NCBI RefSeq assembly: GCF_004101845.1
Contig: NZ_CP026116.1
Location: forward strand, 124,001 to 188,000
Reading direction: 5' to 3'
Origin: Latilactobacillus curvatus JCM 1096 = DSM 20019
GTDB taxonomy: Bacteria; Bacillota; Bacilli; Lactobacillales; Lactobacillaceae
Length of the DNA stretch: 64,000 nt
Numbering within the stretch: position 1 is the stretch's first letter; every line of letters begins with the position of its first letter. The translations under genes and the position numbers were made by a program. Shown one piece after another: positions 27,275-36,667 of the stretch. The notes under the pieces were generated by a model. It searched no databases. It saw nothing but the letters and a program-made list of their open reading frames with translations, and had not been told where the DNA came from.

Positions 27275-27736
27275 GTGAAAAAAGGAGATCGCCAAGCACG
27301 AATCGAACAAATCATTAATCAGCAAGTTGTTTCGACGCAAGAGGATTTATTAGCAACGTTGAAACAAGATGGGATTGATGCAACGCAAGCGACCATTTCA
27401 CGTGATATTCGGGAGATGCAAATCGTTAAGGCACGGGATGTGAACGGTGAGCTCCGCTATACGATTTTTCACGATGACGAACGCACCCAAACTCAGAAAT
27501 TAAAAGATAAACTGCGTGAAGTGGCTTTGTCCATTACACAAGTGCAAATGTTAAACGTAATTAAGACGCTCCCAAGTAACGGGAATTTATTAGCAGCCTT
27601 AATCGATGATTTGGGGTACCCAGAAGTTGTCGGGACGCTGGCGGGTCACGATACGATTGTTATCATTAGCCCTAGTGAGGAACTAGCAGCCGAATTAAAC
27701 GAACGTTTCGCACAACATCTAGCAACAGCGAGATAA
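27275..27736 (+). CDS. argR: ArgR-family transcriptional regulator
   Basis: The 153-residue protein has the ArgR N-terminal winged helix (DRQARIEQIINQQVVSTQED; DATQATISRDIREMQIVK) and the C-terminal oligomerisation and arginine-binding domain (LPSNGNLLAALIDDL; VGTLAGHDTIVII). GTG 27275 is taken as the start since aggggt lies 8 nt upstream; GTG 27266 overlaps that RBS. Lactobacilli often carry several ArgR paralogues. No arginine genes are adjacent, so the target operon is elsewhere. Confidence 0.9.
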   Translation: MKKGDRQARIEQIINQQVVSTQEDLLATLKQDGIDATQATISRDIREMQIVKARDVNGELRYTIFHDDERTQTQKLKDKLREVALSITQVQMLNVIKTLPSNGNLLAALIDDLGYPEVVGTLAGHDTIVIISPSEELAAELNERFAQHLATAR

Positions 27737-27742
27737 GCAAAC

Positions 27743-27791
27743 AAATAAGACGTTGCGACAAAAGTAATTTTTTGTCGCAACGCCTTATTTT
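27743..27791 (+). terminator. terminator, continuous with a partial intergenic repeat
   Basis: Stem aataaga.gttgcgacaaaa / ttttgtcgcaacgccttatt with T4. The repeat half-copy at 27793-27853 begins directly behind. Confidence 0.85.
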
Positions 27792-27792
27792 G

Positions 27793-27853
27793 TTGAGCTA
27801 AACATGTTCTGTGTTAATCCTCAGGAGATATCCGGCTGATAACTCACTCTTTA
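27793..27853 (-). repeat. half-copy of the palindromic intergenic element (minus orientation)
   Basis: On the minus strand it reads agagtgag, tatcagccggatatctcc, tgaggattaacacagaa, the same left half found at 2416 and 4290, and then runs into the terminator instead of the right half. Confidence 0.7.
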
Positions 27854-28741
27854 ATCTACATACTGGTTAAAAATGTCTGGGATGGGGGCTGTTACTGTTC
27901 TTTGTTCATCCGTGAAGGGCTCTGTGTAGCGCAACGTTTGCCCGTGGAGTAGTAGGCGCTGTGTTGAATCGGTTGGAAAGTACAACGGATCACCCAAAAT
28001 GGGATGACCATCAGCCGCCAGGTGCAAGCGAATTTGATGTGTTCGCCCTGTTTCGAGGTTGACTGCCAAGGTTGCTGCAGGTCCTTTTCGATGCAGTAAT
28101 TGGTAATGGGTCACTGCGGATAAACCTGTGATGTAATCAATCGTGCGTTTGCGCTTATTGTATGGATCGACACCAATTGGGAGGTTAATCGTTGCATGTT
28201 CCAAGAGTGTTTGTTCCGGATCGTTAGCAATAGCGATGTATTGGCGCGACATTGTTTTTTGACTAAGCTGTCGGTTTAAAATGCCGATGACGATTGGGGT
28301 TTTACCAATCAAGAGCACGCCACTGGTTGCTTGATCGATGCGGTGGACCATGTAGGCCTTTTTATCTTGTTTAGCAAGATAGGCCGCCACTTGGTTCATT
28401 AGGGTGAAGTTTTCACCAGGACCGTTCGGATGGGTTTTAATCCCCGCCGGTTTATTGACGACCAGTAAATCATCATCTTCGTATAAAACGGAAAAAGATT
28501 GCCGTTCATCAAGTTCGTAGTCTTGGACCTTAACGGAAACTTCTGAGAAGTTCATCGTAATTTGATCGCCAGCTTCAACGTGTCGGTTGAAGGCGAGATA
28601 ATGTCCGTTGACCAAAATATCTTGATTAATCCGCAAGAAATGTTGCATTTTTTGCGGCACTAACCAGTGATTCAGCAGGCCGCGGACAGACATCGGACTA
28701 AAGTCGGGCGCTAAAGTCACTTTTTTTTGGTAAATTATCAT
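27851..28741 (-). CDS. RluA-family pseudouridine synthase
   Basis: The 296-residue RNA-modifying enzyme isomerises uridine in rRNA or tRNA. It has an N-terminal S4-like segment (RINQDILVNGHYLAFNRHVE) and the catalytic aspartate in MVHRIDQATSGVLLIGK, with GRTHQIRLHLA near the end. Start ATG 28741 follows aggtgg. RluD/YlyB/YjbO-like paralogues exist, and the exact target site cannot be decided. Confidence 0.9.
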   Translation of the reverse strand: MIIYQKKVTLAPDFSPMSVRGLLNHWLVPQKMQHFLRINQDILVNGHYLAFNRHVEAGDQITMNFSEVSVKVQDYELDERQSFSVLYEDDDLLVVNKPAGIKTHPNGPGENFTLMNQVAAYLAKQDKKAYMVHRIDQATSGVLLIGKTPIVIGILNRQLSQKTMSRQYIAIANDPEQTLLEHATINLPIGVDPYNKRKRTIDYITGLSAVTHYQLLHRKGPAATLAVNLETGRTHQIRLHLAADGHPILGDPLYFPTDSTQRLLLHGQTLRYTEPFTDEQRTVTAPIPDIFNQYVD

Positions 28742-28832
28742 TAGAGTTCAACCACCTTTAAGCTATTAGTTTAGCGAAAATTGGTGTAAAAGTAAATTTT
28801 AAAAGATTGTTAATGTCTTCGATTGGCATCAG

Positions 28833-28857
28833 TGTCAATTGACGAATATGCTACAAT
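28833..28857 (+). promoter_or_regulatory. extended -10 promoter of the PBP gene
   Basis: tgctacaat at 28849-28857 has the TGN extension, with a weak -35 around 28829-28835. It lies about 40 bp before ATG 28896. Confidence 0.45.
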
Positions 28858-28895
28858 TAAACAAGATTAATTTTGACCGTAAGAAGAGGGATCGC

Positions 28896-30977
28896 ATGAA
28901 CAAGCAAGCTTCGCCGTTTTGGTTGGCGATTAAACAATTTATGAAACGCGTCTGGCGCGTGATTCGTTATGTCTGGTATCGACTACAATTGACGAGATGG
29001 CTGATTCTCGCTGTTTTAATTCTCATTTTCGCGATGAGCAGCTGGCTCACGTTTAAAGCGAAGACGGCTAACGTCGGTGAGATTAAGGCCAACTTACAAA
29101 CCCCAACGGCGCTTTATGACATTAAGGATGAACGCGCGGGGACGTTATATTCGCAAAAAGGGACTTATGTCGATCTTGATAAGATATCGCCGCAGATTCA
29201 AAATGCTGTTTTGTCGACTGAAGATCGGACCTTTTATACCAATCATGGATTCAGTATTAAAGGGCTAGCACGAGCAGCAGTTGGGTTAGTGATTCATCAT
29301 GGGCAGATTACCGGTGGTGGGAGTACGATTACCCAACAACTCGCCAAGAATGCCAAGTTGAGTCAGAAGCAGACGTTCTCGCGGAAGTTTGAGGAATTAT
29401 TCTTAGCTGTTCAGATTACCAAGGTCTATTCCAAACAGGATATCTTAGCGATGTATTTGAATAATGCCTACTTCGGTAACGGGGTGTGGGGCGTTCAGGA
29501 TGCGTCAAAACGGTATTTTGGTAAGAATGCGAGTGAATTAGATGCTAGTGAAGGCGCCGTGATTGCAGCGATGTTGCGGAGCCCTAGTTTCTATAATCCG
29601 GCTGACCATTTAGATAATGCGACTGCGCGGCGGAACTTAATTCTCGGCTTGATGGTCGATAATAACAAGTTGACGCAAGCACAAGCCGACGCTGCTAAGA
29701 AAGAGCAACTTGTCGTGACGAATACCTACGAGCAGTCGGATGGGTATCGTTATCCGTATTACTTTGATGAGGTTGTGAATGAAGCCATTAACCGCTTTGG
29801 GTTGAAAGAAGAAGACCTCGTTAAGAACGGATACAAGATCTATACTGCCCTCGACCAATCCCAACAAAGTAAGATGGAAACCACCTTTAAACAAAATTGG
29901 TTGTTCCCTGATAACGCTGCGGATGACACCTTAGTTCAAGGTAGTTCAGTTGCAATTGATCCGAAAACCGGCGGGGTATCAGCCGTCGTTGGTGGTCGTG
30001 GTGAGTATACAATCCGTGGTTATAGCCGCATTACACAGATGAAGCGTCAACCGGGATCAACCATCAAGCCATTGGCGGTTTATACGCCAGCCTTAGAAGA
30101 TGGCTACCACTATGATTCATCACTTGAAGATAAGAAGCAAAGCTATGGGACTAACCACTATATACCAACGAACCCGGATAACGTTTATACCGGATCGATG
30201 CCAATGTATCAGGCGCTAGCCAACAGTACAAATGCGCCGGCGGTTTGGTTATTAAATCAAATCGGCCTCAAACGCGGCATTAAGTCGGTCGAAAAATTCG
30301 GCATTTCAGTACCCAAGAGTGACCAAAACTTGGCGATGGCTCTAGGTGGTTGGCAAGGTGGGGTTTCACCTTACCAAATGGCCAGTGCTTATACGGCTTT
30401 TGCGAATAACGGTGAATTGTCTGAAACACATTTTATTCGGAAGATTGTTGATGCGAGTGGCGCCGTGATTGTTGATAATACCGAACCATCCAAGACACGG
30501 ATTATGAGCCAAAAAACAGCCAAAGAAATGACTAGCATGATGTTGGGCGTTTATAATAATGGGACTGGGCGTTATGCGAAACCCAACGGCTATCAAGTCG
30601 CAGGGAAGTCTGGTAGTACTGAAGTGCCTGATAGTTATGGCTTTGGGACCAAAGATCAATGGTTAGTCGGTTATACGCCGGATATTGTTGTTGCGACTTG
30701 GATGGGGTATGACAAGACGGATCAAGATCACTTTATGAAGAACACTAGCATTGACGGTTTAGCACCAATCTTTAAATATGAGATGCAACAACTCTTACCA
30801 ACCACAGCACAGACGGACTTTGATACTGAAGATGCTCAATCGTTGGCGAAAAAAGAACAGAGTGGGACATCGAACGAATTAGTCGATTCAATTGAATCGG
30901 GTTTTAAAGATGGGATAAATAAAGCGAAAGATACAGCCAATCAATGGTATAATAATTTGAAAGGTTTTTTCAATTAA
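28896..30977 (+). CDS. pbp2A: class A penicillin-binding protein (transglycosylase/transpeptidase, PBP2A type)
   Basis: The 693-residue bifunctional cell-wall synthase has a basic cytoplasmic tail, one membrane span (LILAVLILIFAMSSWL, about residues 35-50), a glycosyltransferase domain (LSTEDRTFYTNHGFSIKGL with the catalytic Glu; GGGSTITQQLAKN) and a transpeptidase domain with SxxK (GSTIKPLAVY), SxN (STNAPAVW) and KSG (AGKSGSTEVP) in place of the more common KTG. ATG 28896 follows agaggg; the frame starts earlier at 28839 inside the promoter. The YheA-type gene follows closely. Confidence 0.92.
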   Translation: MNKQASPFWLAIKQFMKRVWRVIRYVWYRLQLTRWLILAVLILIFAMSSWLTFKAKTANVGEIKANLQTPTALYDIKDERAGTLYSQKGTYVDLDKISPQIQNAVLSTEDRTFYTNHGFSIKGLARAAVGLVIHHGQITGGGSTITQQLAKNAKLSQKQTFSRKFEELFLAVQITKVYSKQDILAMYLNNAYFGNGVWGVQDASKRYFGKNASELDASEGAVIAAMLRSPSFYNPADHLDNATARRNLILGLMVDNNKLTQAQADAAKKEQLVVTNTYEQSDGYRYPYYFDEVVNEAINRFGLKEEDLVKNGYKIYTALDQSQQSKMETTFKQNWLFPDNAADDTLVQGSSVAIDPKTGGVSAVVGGRGEYTIRGYSRITQMKRQPGSTIKPLAVYTPALEDGYHYDSSLEDKKQSYGTNHYIPTNPDNVYTGSMPMYQALANSTNAPAVWLLNQIGLKRGIKSVEKFGISVPKSDQNLAMALGGWQGGVSPYQMASAYTAFANNGELSETHFIRKIVDASGAVIVDNTEPSKTRIMSQKTAKEMTSMMLGVYNNGTGRYAKPNGYQVAGKSGSTEVPDSYGFGTKDQWLVGYTPDIVVATWMGYDKTDQDHFMKNTSIDGLAPIFKYEMQQLLPTTAQTDFDTEDAQSLAKKEQSGTSNELVDSIESGFKDGINKAKDTANQWYNNLKGFFN

Positions 30978-31002
30978 ATACATGGAAAAAGGAGTCAGTA
31001 CA

Positions 31003-31347
31003 ATGACAGTTAATATTTATGATGATGCCAACCAAATGGCAACGCACTTGCAAGAATTACCACAATTTTTAGGCTTACAAAATGCCTTTGCAGCATTGAA
31101 AAAAGACGATATTGCCTTCACAATGTTTAAGAAATTCCAAACGCAACAAATGACACTTCAACAAAAACAAATGCAAGGTCAAGAATTAACGGACGACGAA
31201 ATTAAAGAAATCCAAGAACTTGCTCAAAAAATTGGGGACATCGACGCAATCAAGAACTTGATGGAACAAGAACGTCAATTAAGCCAAACAATGGATGAAT
31301 TAAACCAAATCATCTCAAAACCAATCGCAGATATCTACCAAGCATAG
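31003..31347 (+). CDS. YlbF/YmcA-family protein, YheA (UPF0342) type
   Basis: The 114-residue, almost entirely helical protein is rich in Gln and Lys (FKKFQTQQMTLQQKQMQGQEL) and has the family end MEQERQLSQTMDELNQII. The related YlbF and YmcA proteins of Bacillus act with YaaT in RNase Y-dependent mRNA processing; the role of the YheA branch is unknown. ATG 31003 has aaaaaggag upstream. It is 25 bp behind the PBP gene and probably shares its transcript. Confidence 0.82.
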   Translation: MTVNIYDDANQMATHLQELPQFLGLQNAFAALKKDDIAFTMFKKFQTQQMTLQQKQMQGQELTDDEIKEIQELAQKIGDIDAIKNLMEQERQLSQTMDELNQIISKPIADIYQA

Positions 31348-31468
31348 AATGCGTTTGAAACGGGTTTGACTTTGAGGATTAACCTAAAAATGAGACTGAT
31401 GGCGTATTTTGTCATCAGTCTTATTTTGTAGTTAACTGGAAAAGTCAGTTTCAAAAAGCACGTTTCAA
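31347..31468 (+). repeat. covarying palindromic intergenic element
   Basis: Outer arms gtttgaaac...ttgact / agtcagtttcaaa, inner arms aatgagactgatg / catcagtctta (31386-31430), boxes gaggattaacc and gtagttaactggaa, end aaagcacgtttc. Confidence 0.75.
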
Positions 31469-31470
31469 AT

Positions 31471-31594
31471 AAGAGTGTGACTGATTGCGGTCAGCAACTG
31501 AGCATTAATACAAAAATCGCGTTAATCCAGGTTCTAGGATTAACGCGATTTTTAAATTAAGCGGAAGTTGTTGCAACCAGAAGCACGTTTCAAA
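31471..31594 (+). repeat. covarying palindromic intergenic element (tandem copy)
   Basis: Start agagtgtg, box gagcattaa, inner arms aaaaatcgcgttaatcc / ggattaacgcgattttt (31514-31557), outer arms ttgcggtcagcaac / gttgttgcaacc, end gaagcacgtttc. Confidence 0.75.
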
Positions 31595-31596
31595 CG

Positions 31597-31630
31597 GTGA
31601 ATCGATTGATTTCGATTCACCGCTTTTTTA
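31597..31630 (+). terminator. rho-independent terminator
   Basis: Stem gcggtgaatcga-type: cggtgaatcg / cgattcaccg with T6, at the end of the repeat array. Confidence 0.8.
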
Positions 31631-31642
31631 TTGCCTAAAAAC

Positions 31643-31656
31643 AGAACGTTTGTTCT
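31643..31656 (+). promoter_or_regulatory. LexA/DinR (SOS) box upstream of yhaO
   Basis: AGAACGTTTGTTCT contains the exact Gram-positive SOS core GAAC-N4-GTTC, about 30 bp upstream of the -10 box of the yhaO operon. In Bacillus subtilis yhaONM is reported to belong to the SOS regulon, as I recall. The site is seen; regulation is inferred. Confidence 0.7.
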
Positions 31657-31686
31657 GATCGCCTTTATCACACCGCGTGGCAATGG

Positions 31687-31692
31687 TATAAT
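31687..31692 (+). promoter_or_regulatory. -10 box of the yhaONM promoter
   Basis: tataat preceded by a TGG extension, with a weak -35 (tttatc, 31664-31669). It is 52 bp before ATG 31744. Confidence 0.55.
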
Positions 31693-31743
31693 GAAGCTTA
31701 TCTAAGCTGGTTACGACCGGCCAAAAGAATGGGGTTTTTCAAG

Positions 31744-32937
31744 ATGAAATTTATCCATGCAGCTGACGCCCATATCGACAGTCCGTTTGTCGGATTAAAA
31801 CAAGCACCGACAGCATTGTGGGAAACAATCCATGCGTCAACTTTCACGGCGTTTAAAAAATTAATTCAGACAGCCATCGATGAAGCCGTCGATTTTGTAT
31901 TATTAGTTGGTGATTCATTTGATCAAGAAGCGCAGAGTTTGCCAGTTCAGAAATTTTTAAAACAACAATTTGAACGTTTGGCAGATGTCGACATTCCGGT
32001 CTATCTGAGTTACGGGAATCATGATTACTGGGATGCCAATCAAGTGCATTTTGAATTGCCCGCCAATGTCCATGTTTTTGGAGCACAAGTAGAGTCGTTT
32101 GAACTGACTACCAAAGGACATGAGAGTGTGACCATTGTAGGGTTCAGTTATGATCAACGGTGGTTGTCAGCTGATCGAGTGGTTGATTTTCCACAACGTG
32201 CCAGCACAACTTACACGATTGGGACGTTGCACGGTAGTCAAAAAGCAACGGCCGATACAGATCACTACGCACCATTTACGATTAGTGAATTGAACGCTTG
32301 CCATTACGATTATTGGGCATTAGGTCACATTCATAAGCGCCAGATTCTCCAAGAACGACCAGCGATTGTTTACCCGGGGAACTTACAAGGGCGGCATAAG
32401 AATGAACCTGGTGAAAAAGGCTTTTATTTAGTGGACACCAAAGATGGTCAGTTCGATTTAACGTTCAAACCAACGACGGTCATTGAGTGGCAACGTCAAC
32501 AGTTTGAGGTGACACCTGACATGAGCTTAACTCAATTGCAAACGGCTTTGAGTGCCCAATTGATGCAAAGTGATCATGCTAGTTTAGTGGCGCTAGAGCT
32601 AACACACGCGGAGCGATTATCGAGTGACTTATTGCAACGGATTAATAATGGTGAATTATTGGCAGTCTTACAAGACCAATTGGAAAATAGTGAACCACTG
32701 CATTGGCCATACGCGTTGAAGTTGCGGTTTGCAGCACAACAGCAATTTAGTCAGATTGACCAAGCCTACTGGGACCAAGCGGCTGAAGCTATCTTGACAC
32801 CGGACAATATTCTGGAAAAAGCAAAGCCGTTAATGAAGGAAAACTTTATCCGGGAAGCAATTGAAACACCAGAATTTCAAGCGGATCTCAAGGACTTAGT
32901 CACGACAATTCTACAAGAGAAGAAGATGGGGGATTAG
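31744..32937 (+). CDS. yhaO: SbcD/Mre11-like metallophosphoesterase YhaO
   Basis: The 397-residue calcineurin-type nuclease subunit shows the metal-binding motifs FIHAADAHIDSPF, LVGDSFDQEA, YGNHDYWD, GTLHGS and ALGHIHKRQ, in the order typical of SbcD/Mre11. It should act with the SMC-like ATPase encoded next as a DNA end-processing complex. ATG 31744 gives the family N-terminus MKFIHAADAH; ATG 31729 is a possible longer start. yhaN begins 2 bp after its stop, showing tight coupling. Confidence 0.9.
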   Translation: MKFIHAADAHIDSPFVGLKQAPTALWETIHASTFTAFKKLIQTAIDEAVDFVLLVGDSFDQEAQSLPVQKFLKQQFERLADVDIPVYLSYGNHDYWDANQVHFELPANVHVFGAQVESFELTTKGHESVTIVGFSYDQRWLSADRVVDFPQRASTTYTIGTLHGSQKATADTDHYAPFTISELNACHYDYWALGHIHKRQILQERPAIVYPGNLQGRHKNEPGEKGFYLVDTKDGQFDLTFKPTTVIEWQRQQFEVTPDMSLTQLQTALSAQLMQSDHASLVALELTHAERLSSDLLQRINNGELLAVLQDQLENSEPLHWPYALKLRFAAQQQFSQIDQAYWDQAAEAILTPDNILEKAKPLMKENFIREAIETPEFQADLKDLVTTILQEKKMGD

Positions 32938-32939
32938 CC

Positions 32940-35663
32940 ATGCGAATTAAGACAGTCACCATTTTGGGCTTCGGTAAGTGGCATGATCAGACGATTGATT
33001 TGAATACCGACTATCAAGTCCTTTATGGTCAAAACGAGGCGGGGAAGACAACCCTTACAGCCTTTATTAAAGGCGTGTTATTCGGCTTTGCGACCGCTAA
33101 ACAACGGTATGAACAATATGTGCCCAAAAACGGCGCGCAATACGGTGGTGAATTACTGGTTAGCTATCATGATCGCGATATTGTGATTCGGCGGCTTTCC
33201 GGTAAGTTTGGGGGCGACGTAACGGTCATCGATCAAGGCCAAGAATTTGGCGCTGATTACTTAGCTGACCTCTTGGCACCAGCGGATGAAGCTTTGTTTA
33301 CGCAGATTTTTGAAACGAACCAACAGGATTTAAATCAGATATTTAATCTAAAACAGGCTGATTTTTTGCAGCATTTATTGACGATTGGTGCGGTGGGGAG
33401 TCATGAGTGGCTCGACTTTGCCAAGGAACTGGATAAGGACAGTCAGAAAATTTTCAAACCCTCTGGGCGTAAGTGGCCATTGAATGTTGCTTTGAAGAAT
33501 TATCCAGAGTTAGTGCAATCCGTTAACGAAGCTAGTCGTGGTTATCAAGAATATGAAACGAACGCACGTCTATTGCAGAGTACCGTTGCGACAATGACGG
33601 AACACCAAAAGCAAGTGGCTGAATTAAAACAACGCCAAGCGCAGTTGCAACATTTGCTTGATCGTTGGCCAAGTTATGCGGAATGGCAAGCACTTCAAAC
33701 TAAACTTGAAAAGGCAACGCCGTTTGACTTAACGATTGACGAACAATACCAAGCATTAGTGGTCGAACGAGAACGCAATGCAAAGGCGTTAGCAGAAGCA
33801 AAATCCGAGGTAGCAACTGTTCAAGAAACATTGGATCAAACAGGTGAATTTCGATTTTATCAAGCTAATCAAGAGACGTTGGTGCCATTGTTTGAACAAT
33901 TAAATGAACAGCAAAAACAAATTCAATTACTTGGATTACGGCAAAACCAAAGCGCACAACTCGCTAGCGAAAAAGCCCAATTAGCAGCGCAGTATCAATG
34001 GCAAACGGATCAACTACCAAATCCGTTGACAGATGAGCAACGCGCACAACTAGAACAAGCCGAAGCTGAAATGAATGGGGCAACCACGACCAGTCAAGTG
34101 CTGACCAAGCAACTGGCTGATTTAGAGGCGCAATTAGCCACGCAAAACGCGGCAGTTAGTCAGGTTGAACCACAAGAAACGCCAACGACTGATGGACGTG
34201 CCAGTCAATTGAGTATGCTGATTGGCGTAGTCATATTCATGATTGGTCTTTTCTTGCCGGGCGCTCTGAAAGTCATTGCGGTCGTTGGACTAGCCGCACT
34301 TGGCTATGGTGGTTACATGATGTGGCAAAATAAACAATCTGACCATGACCAACCAGTGCAAAAACAAGCTTGGCAACAAGCGCTCGCTAAGTTGGATGTG
34401 TTGCAGGCTGAAAAGCAAACCAAGACAGCTGCCTTACAAGCACAACAAGCAATATTGCAGACGATGCACGAACAAAGCGCGGTATTATTGGCGCAAACTG
34501 GCTACGAAACGGCGATGCCAATCAGTCAAGTTTTAGCGATGCAGCATGCTTTAAGCCGGATGACTCAATTGACCATGGCGCTCAAACAACAACAAGCCGA
34601 AAATCAAGCAATCGAAGCGGCACTAAATATGTATTGGGATGCGTTTGCTTTTGCCCGTGATTGGGTGGGGGCGTTACAGGGCAGTCATGAAGAGAACTTG
34701 TCCCAGGTGAGCCAATTCAAAGCCCGGATTACCCAACTCACACAAGACCTTGCACAAAGCAACGAGAGTTACCGGTATTATCAACAACAAGTGACACGCT
34801 TAACAGACACGATTAAAGAACAAGACGCTGCACAAACAGCATTACTAGCAAAGGCTAACTTAACAATCGCCGCAGAATTAGCCAGTTGTGTTGCTAATGA
34901 GCAACAGCGCCGTGCTAATGAACAACGTCAAGCTGATTTAAAACGCGAATTGGCAACGGACTTGCCGGCTTTACAAGCAATCGCTAGTCAAGAACAGCTT
35001 AAGCAACAAGCCGCTCAAATTACAGAACAAGTGGCAAGTTTGACAAGTCAGTTACAAGAACAGCAACAAGCTGTTGCGCAACTACGCGTGACGCAAGCGC
35101 AACTTGTCGATAATGACAGTTATCAACAACAGCGACAGCGACAATTACAAGAACAGGCTAAGATTACTGATTTAGCCCAAGAGTGGCTTGCTAAGCAGTT
35201 AGCAATTGATTGGATTCAAGCGACGCTGAAGGCCGCTTCACAAGAACGGTTCCCCCGTTTATTGGAAAAGGCAACGCAGTATTTTGCAATTCTAACCCAG
35301 AATCGGTATATTAAGATTAACTTCGATGACACACTGATGACGGTTTTACGGGCGGATCAAGTGCTTTTTGAAGTCGGTGAATTATCACAGGGGACTGCAG
35401 AGCAGTTATACATTGCGCTACGCTTTGCGTTTGCAGAAGAGGTAGCTGACGTAGTCTCATTACCTTTATTGGTGGATGATGGCTTTGTCAACTTTGATGA
35501 TCAACGCCAAATCGCCGTTTGGACATTACTCCAACGACTCAGTGCGGCCAACCAAGTGATTTATTTAACGGCCAATCCGCGGACGCAAGCGCACTTTGAA
35601 GCGGATCATTGGTTAAATCTAGAGGAAGTGGGGCTGACACATGACAGCAAAGAAATTATTTGA
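32940..35663 (+). CDS. yhaN: SbcC/Rad50-like AAA ATPase YhaN
   Basis: The 907-residue ATPase has Walker A (YGQNEAGKTTLTAFI, about residue 30), a very long Gln-rich coiled coil (about 170-790) interrupted by a hydrophobic hairpin (LSMLIGVVIFMIGLFL... about 420-460), then the ABC signature ELSQGTAEQLYIALR and Walker B LPLLVDDGFVNFD. It is smaller than SbcC and fits the YhaN family, partner of YhaO in DNA repair. The internal hydrophobic hairpin could anchor the complex to the membrane. Its end overlaps yhaM by 23 bp. Confidence 0.9.
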   Translation: MRIKTVTILGFGKWHDQTIDLNTDYQVLYGQNEAGKTTLTAFIKGVLFGFATAKQRYEQYVPKNGAQYGGELLVSYHDRDIVIRRLSGKFGGDVTVIDQGQEFGADYLADLLAPADEALFTQIFETNQQDLNQIFNLKQADFLQHLLTIGAVGSHEWLDFAKELDKDSQKIFKPSGRKWPLNVALKNYPELVQSVNEASRGYQEYETNARLLQSTVATMTEHQKQVAELKQRQAQLQHLLDRWPSYAEWQALQTKLEKATPFDLTIDEQYQALVVERERNAKALAEAKSEVATVQETLDQTGEFRFYQANQETLVPLFEQLNEQQKQIQLLGLRQNQSAQLASEKAQLAAQYQWQTDQLPNPLTDEQRAQLEQAEAEMNGATTTSQVLTKQLADLEAQLATQNAAVSQVEPQETPTTDGRASQLSMLIGVVIFMIGLFLPGALKVIAVVGLAALGYGGYMMWQNKQSDHDQPVQKQAWQQALAKLDVLQAEKQTKTAALQAQQAILQTMHEQSAVLLAQTGYETAMPISQVLAMQHALSRMTQLTMALKQQQAENQAIEAALNMYWDAFAFARDWVGALQGSHEENLSQVSQFKARITQLTQDLAQSNESYRYYQQQVTRLTDTIKEQDAAQTALLAKANLTIAAELASCVANEQQRRANEQRQADLKRELATDLPALQAIASQEQLKQQAAQITEQVASLTSQLQEQQQAVAQLRVTQAQLVDNDSYQQQRQRQLQEQAKITDLAQEWLAKQLAIDWIQATLKAASQERFPRLLEKATQYFAILTQNRYIKINFDDTLMTVLRADQVLFEVGELSQGTAEQLYIALRFAFAEEVADVVSLPLLVDDGFVNFDDQRQIAVWTLLQRLSAANQVIYLTANPRTQAHFEADHWLNLEEVGLTHDSKEII

Positions 35664-36615
35664 TTACCAAAACGACGAGAATCTGGATTTATTTGTACTA
35701 ATTAAAACGGCGGACGTGCGGATTGCTAAAAACGGCAAGCAATTCATCGCGTTTACGTTCCAAGATCAATCGGGACAAATCGGTGGTAAATACTGGGATG
35801 CTTCTGATGAAGACGTTGCTAAATTTACGGCGGGTCAGGTGATTCATTTACAAGGTAAGCGGGAATTATACCAAAATAATCCGCAAGTTAAGATTTATAA
35901 ACTGCGCTTAACGACGGGGGACGAACCGCAAACAGTTGACCAGTTTATTCCTAAAGCACCGGTGCAAGTAACCGAGATGCAAGATGAATTTGGTGCGATG
36001 TTATTCGAGATTACAAACCCAAATTGGCAACGTCTGGTCCGACATTTAATGCAAAAACATCAAGCGGAATTCTTCAGTTTTCCAGCGGCTAAGACCAACC
36101 ACCACGCGTTTAGTGGCGGCTTGGCCTATCATACACTTTCAATGTTGCGCTTAGCTAAGACGATTGCTGCCCAATATCCACAAATTGATGAGGCATTGCT
36201 ATATGCTGGTGTTATCTTGCATGATTTAGGTAAAACGCTAGAATTGTCCGGTCCTGTTTCAACGGAATACACGGTTCGTGGCAATTTGATCGGTCATATT
36301 GTACTGGTTGATGAAGAGATAGTGCGGGCTTGTGATACATTAAAGATCGACGTGAATGCTGAGGATATGTTGCTATTGCGGCATGTTATCTTGGCCCATC
36401 ATGGTTTAATGGAATATGGTTCACCTGTCCGGCCACAAGTTCTTGAAGCAGAAGTTCTGCATCAAATTGATGAATTAGATGCAAGTATCACGATGATGAC
36501 CCAGTCATTACAACATGCGGAAGCAGGTCAGTTTACTGAACGGCTCTTCGCAATGGATGGGCGGCGTTTCTATCGCCCAGTCGAAGATCCTAATTTAGAT
36601 CAACCAACAGAATAA
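35641..36615 (+). CDS. yhaM: 3'-5' exoribonuclease YhaM
   Basis: The 324-residue protein has an N-terminal OB-fold nucleic-acid domain (FVLIKTADVRIAKNGKQFIA; GGKYWDAS) and an HD hydrolase domain (HHAFSGGLAYHTLSMLRLAK; AGVILHDLGK; RHVILAHHG). YhaM degrades RNA and single-stranded DNA with Mn2+ in Bacillus. The order yhaO-yhaN-yhaM matches Bacillus, and coupling by overlap with yhaN is seen. It is followed by a strong terminator. Confidence 0.93.
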   Translation: MTAKKLFDYQNDENLDLFVLIKTADVRIAKNGKQFIAFTFQDQSGQIGGKYWDASDEDVAKFTAGQVIHLQGKRELYQNNPQVKIYKLRLTTGDEPQTVDQFIPKAPVQVTEMQDEFGAMLFEITNPNWQRLVRHLMQKHQAEFFSFPAAKTNHHAFSGGLAYHTLSMLRLAKTIAAQYPQIDEALLYAGVILHDLGKTLELSGPVSTEYTVRGNLIGHIVLVDEEIVRACDTLKIDVNAEDMLLLRHVILAHHGLMEYGSPVRPQVLEAEVLHQIDELDASITMMTQSLQHAEAGQFTERLFAMDGRRFYRPVEDPNLDQPTE

Positions 36616-36620
36616 ATGTA

Positions 36621-36660
36621 CAAAAAGACCCCCGCTGCTGTCGCAGCGGGGGTCTTTTTG
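36621..36660. terminator. bidirectional terminator
   Basis: Stem aaaaagacccccgctgc / gcagcgggggtcttttt; convergent yhaM and prsA. Confidence 0.92.
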
Positions 36661-36667
36661 TTAATGC

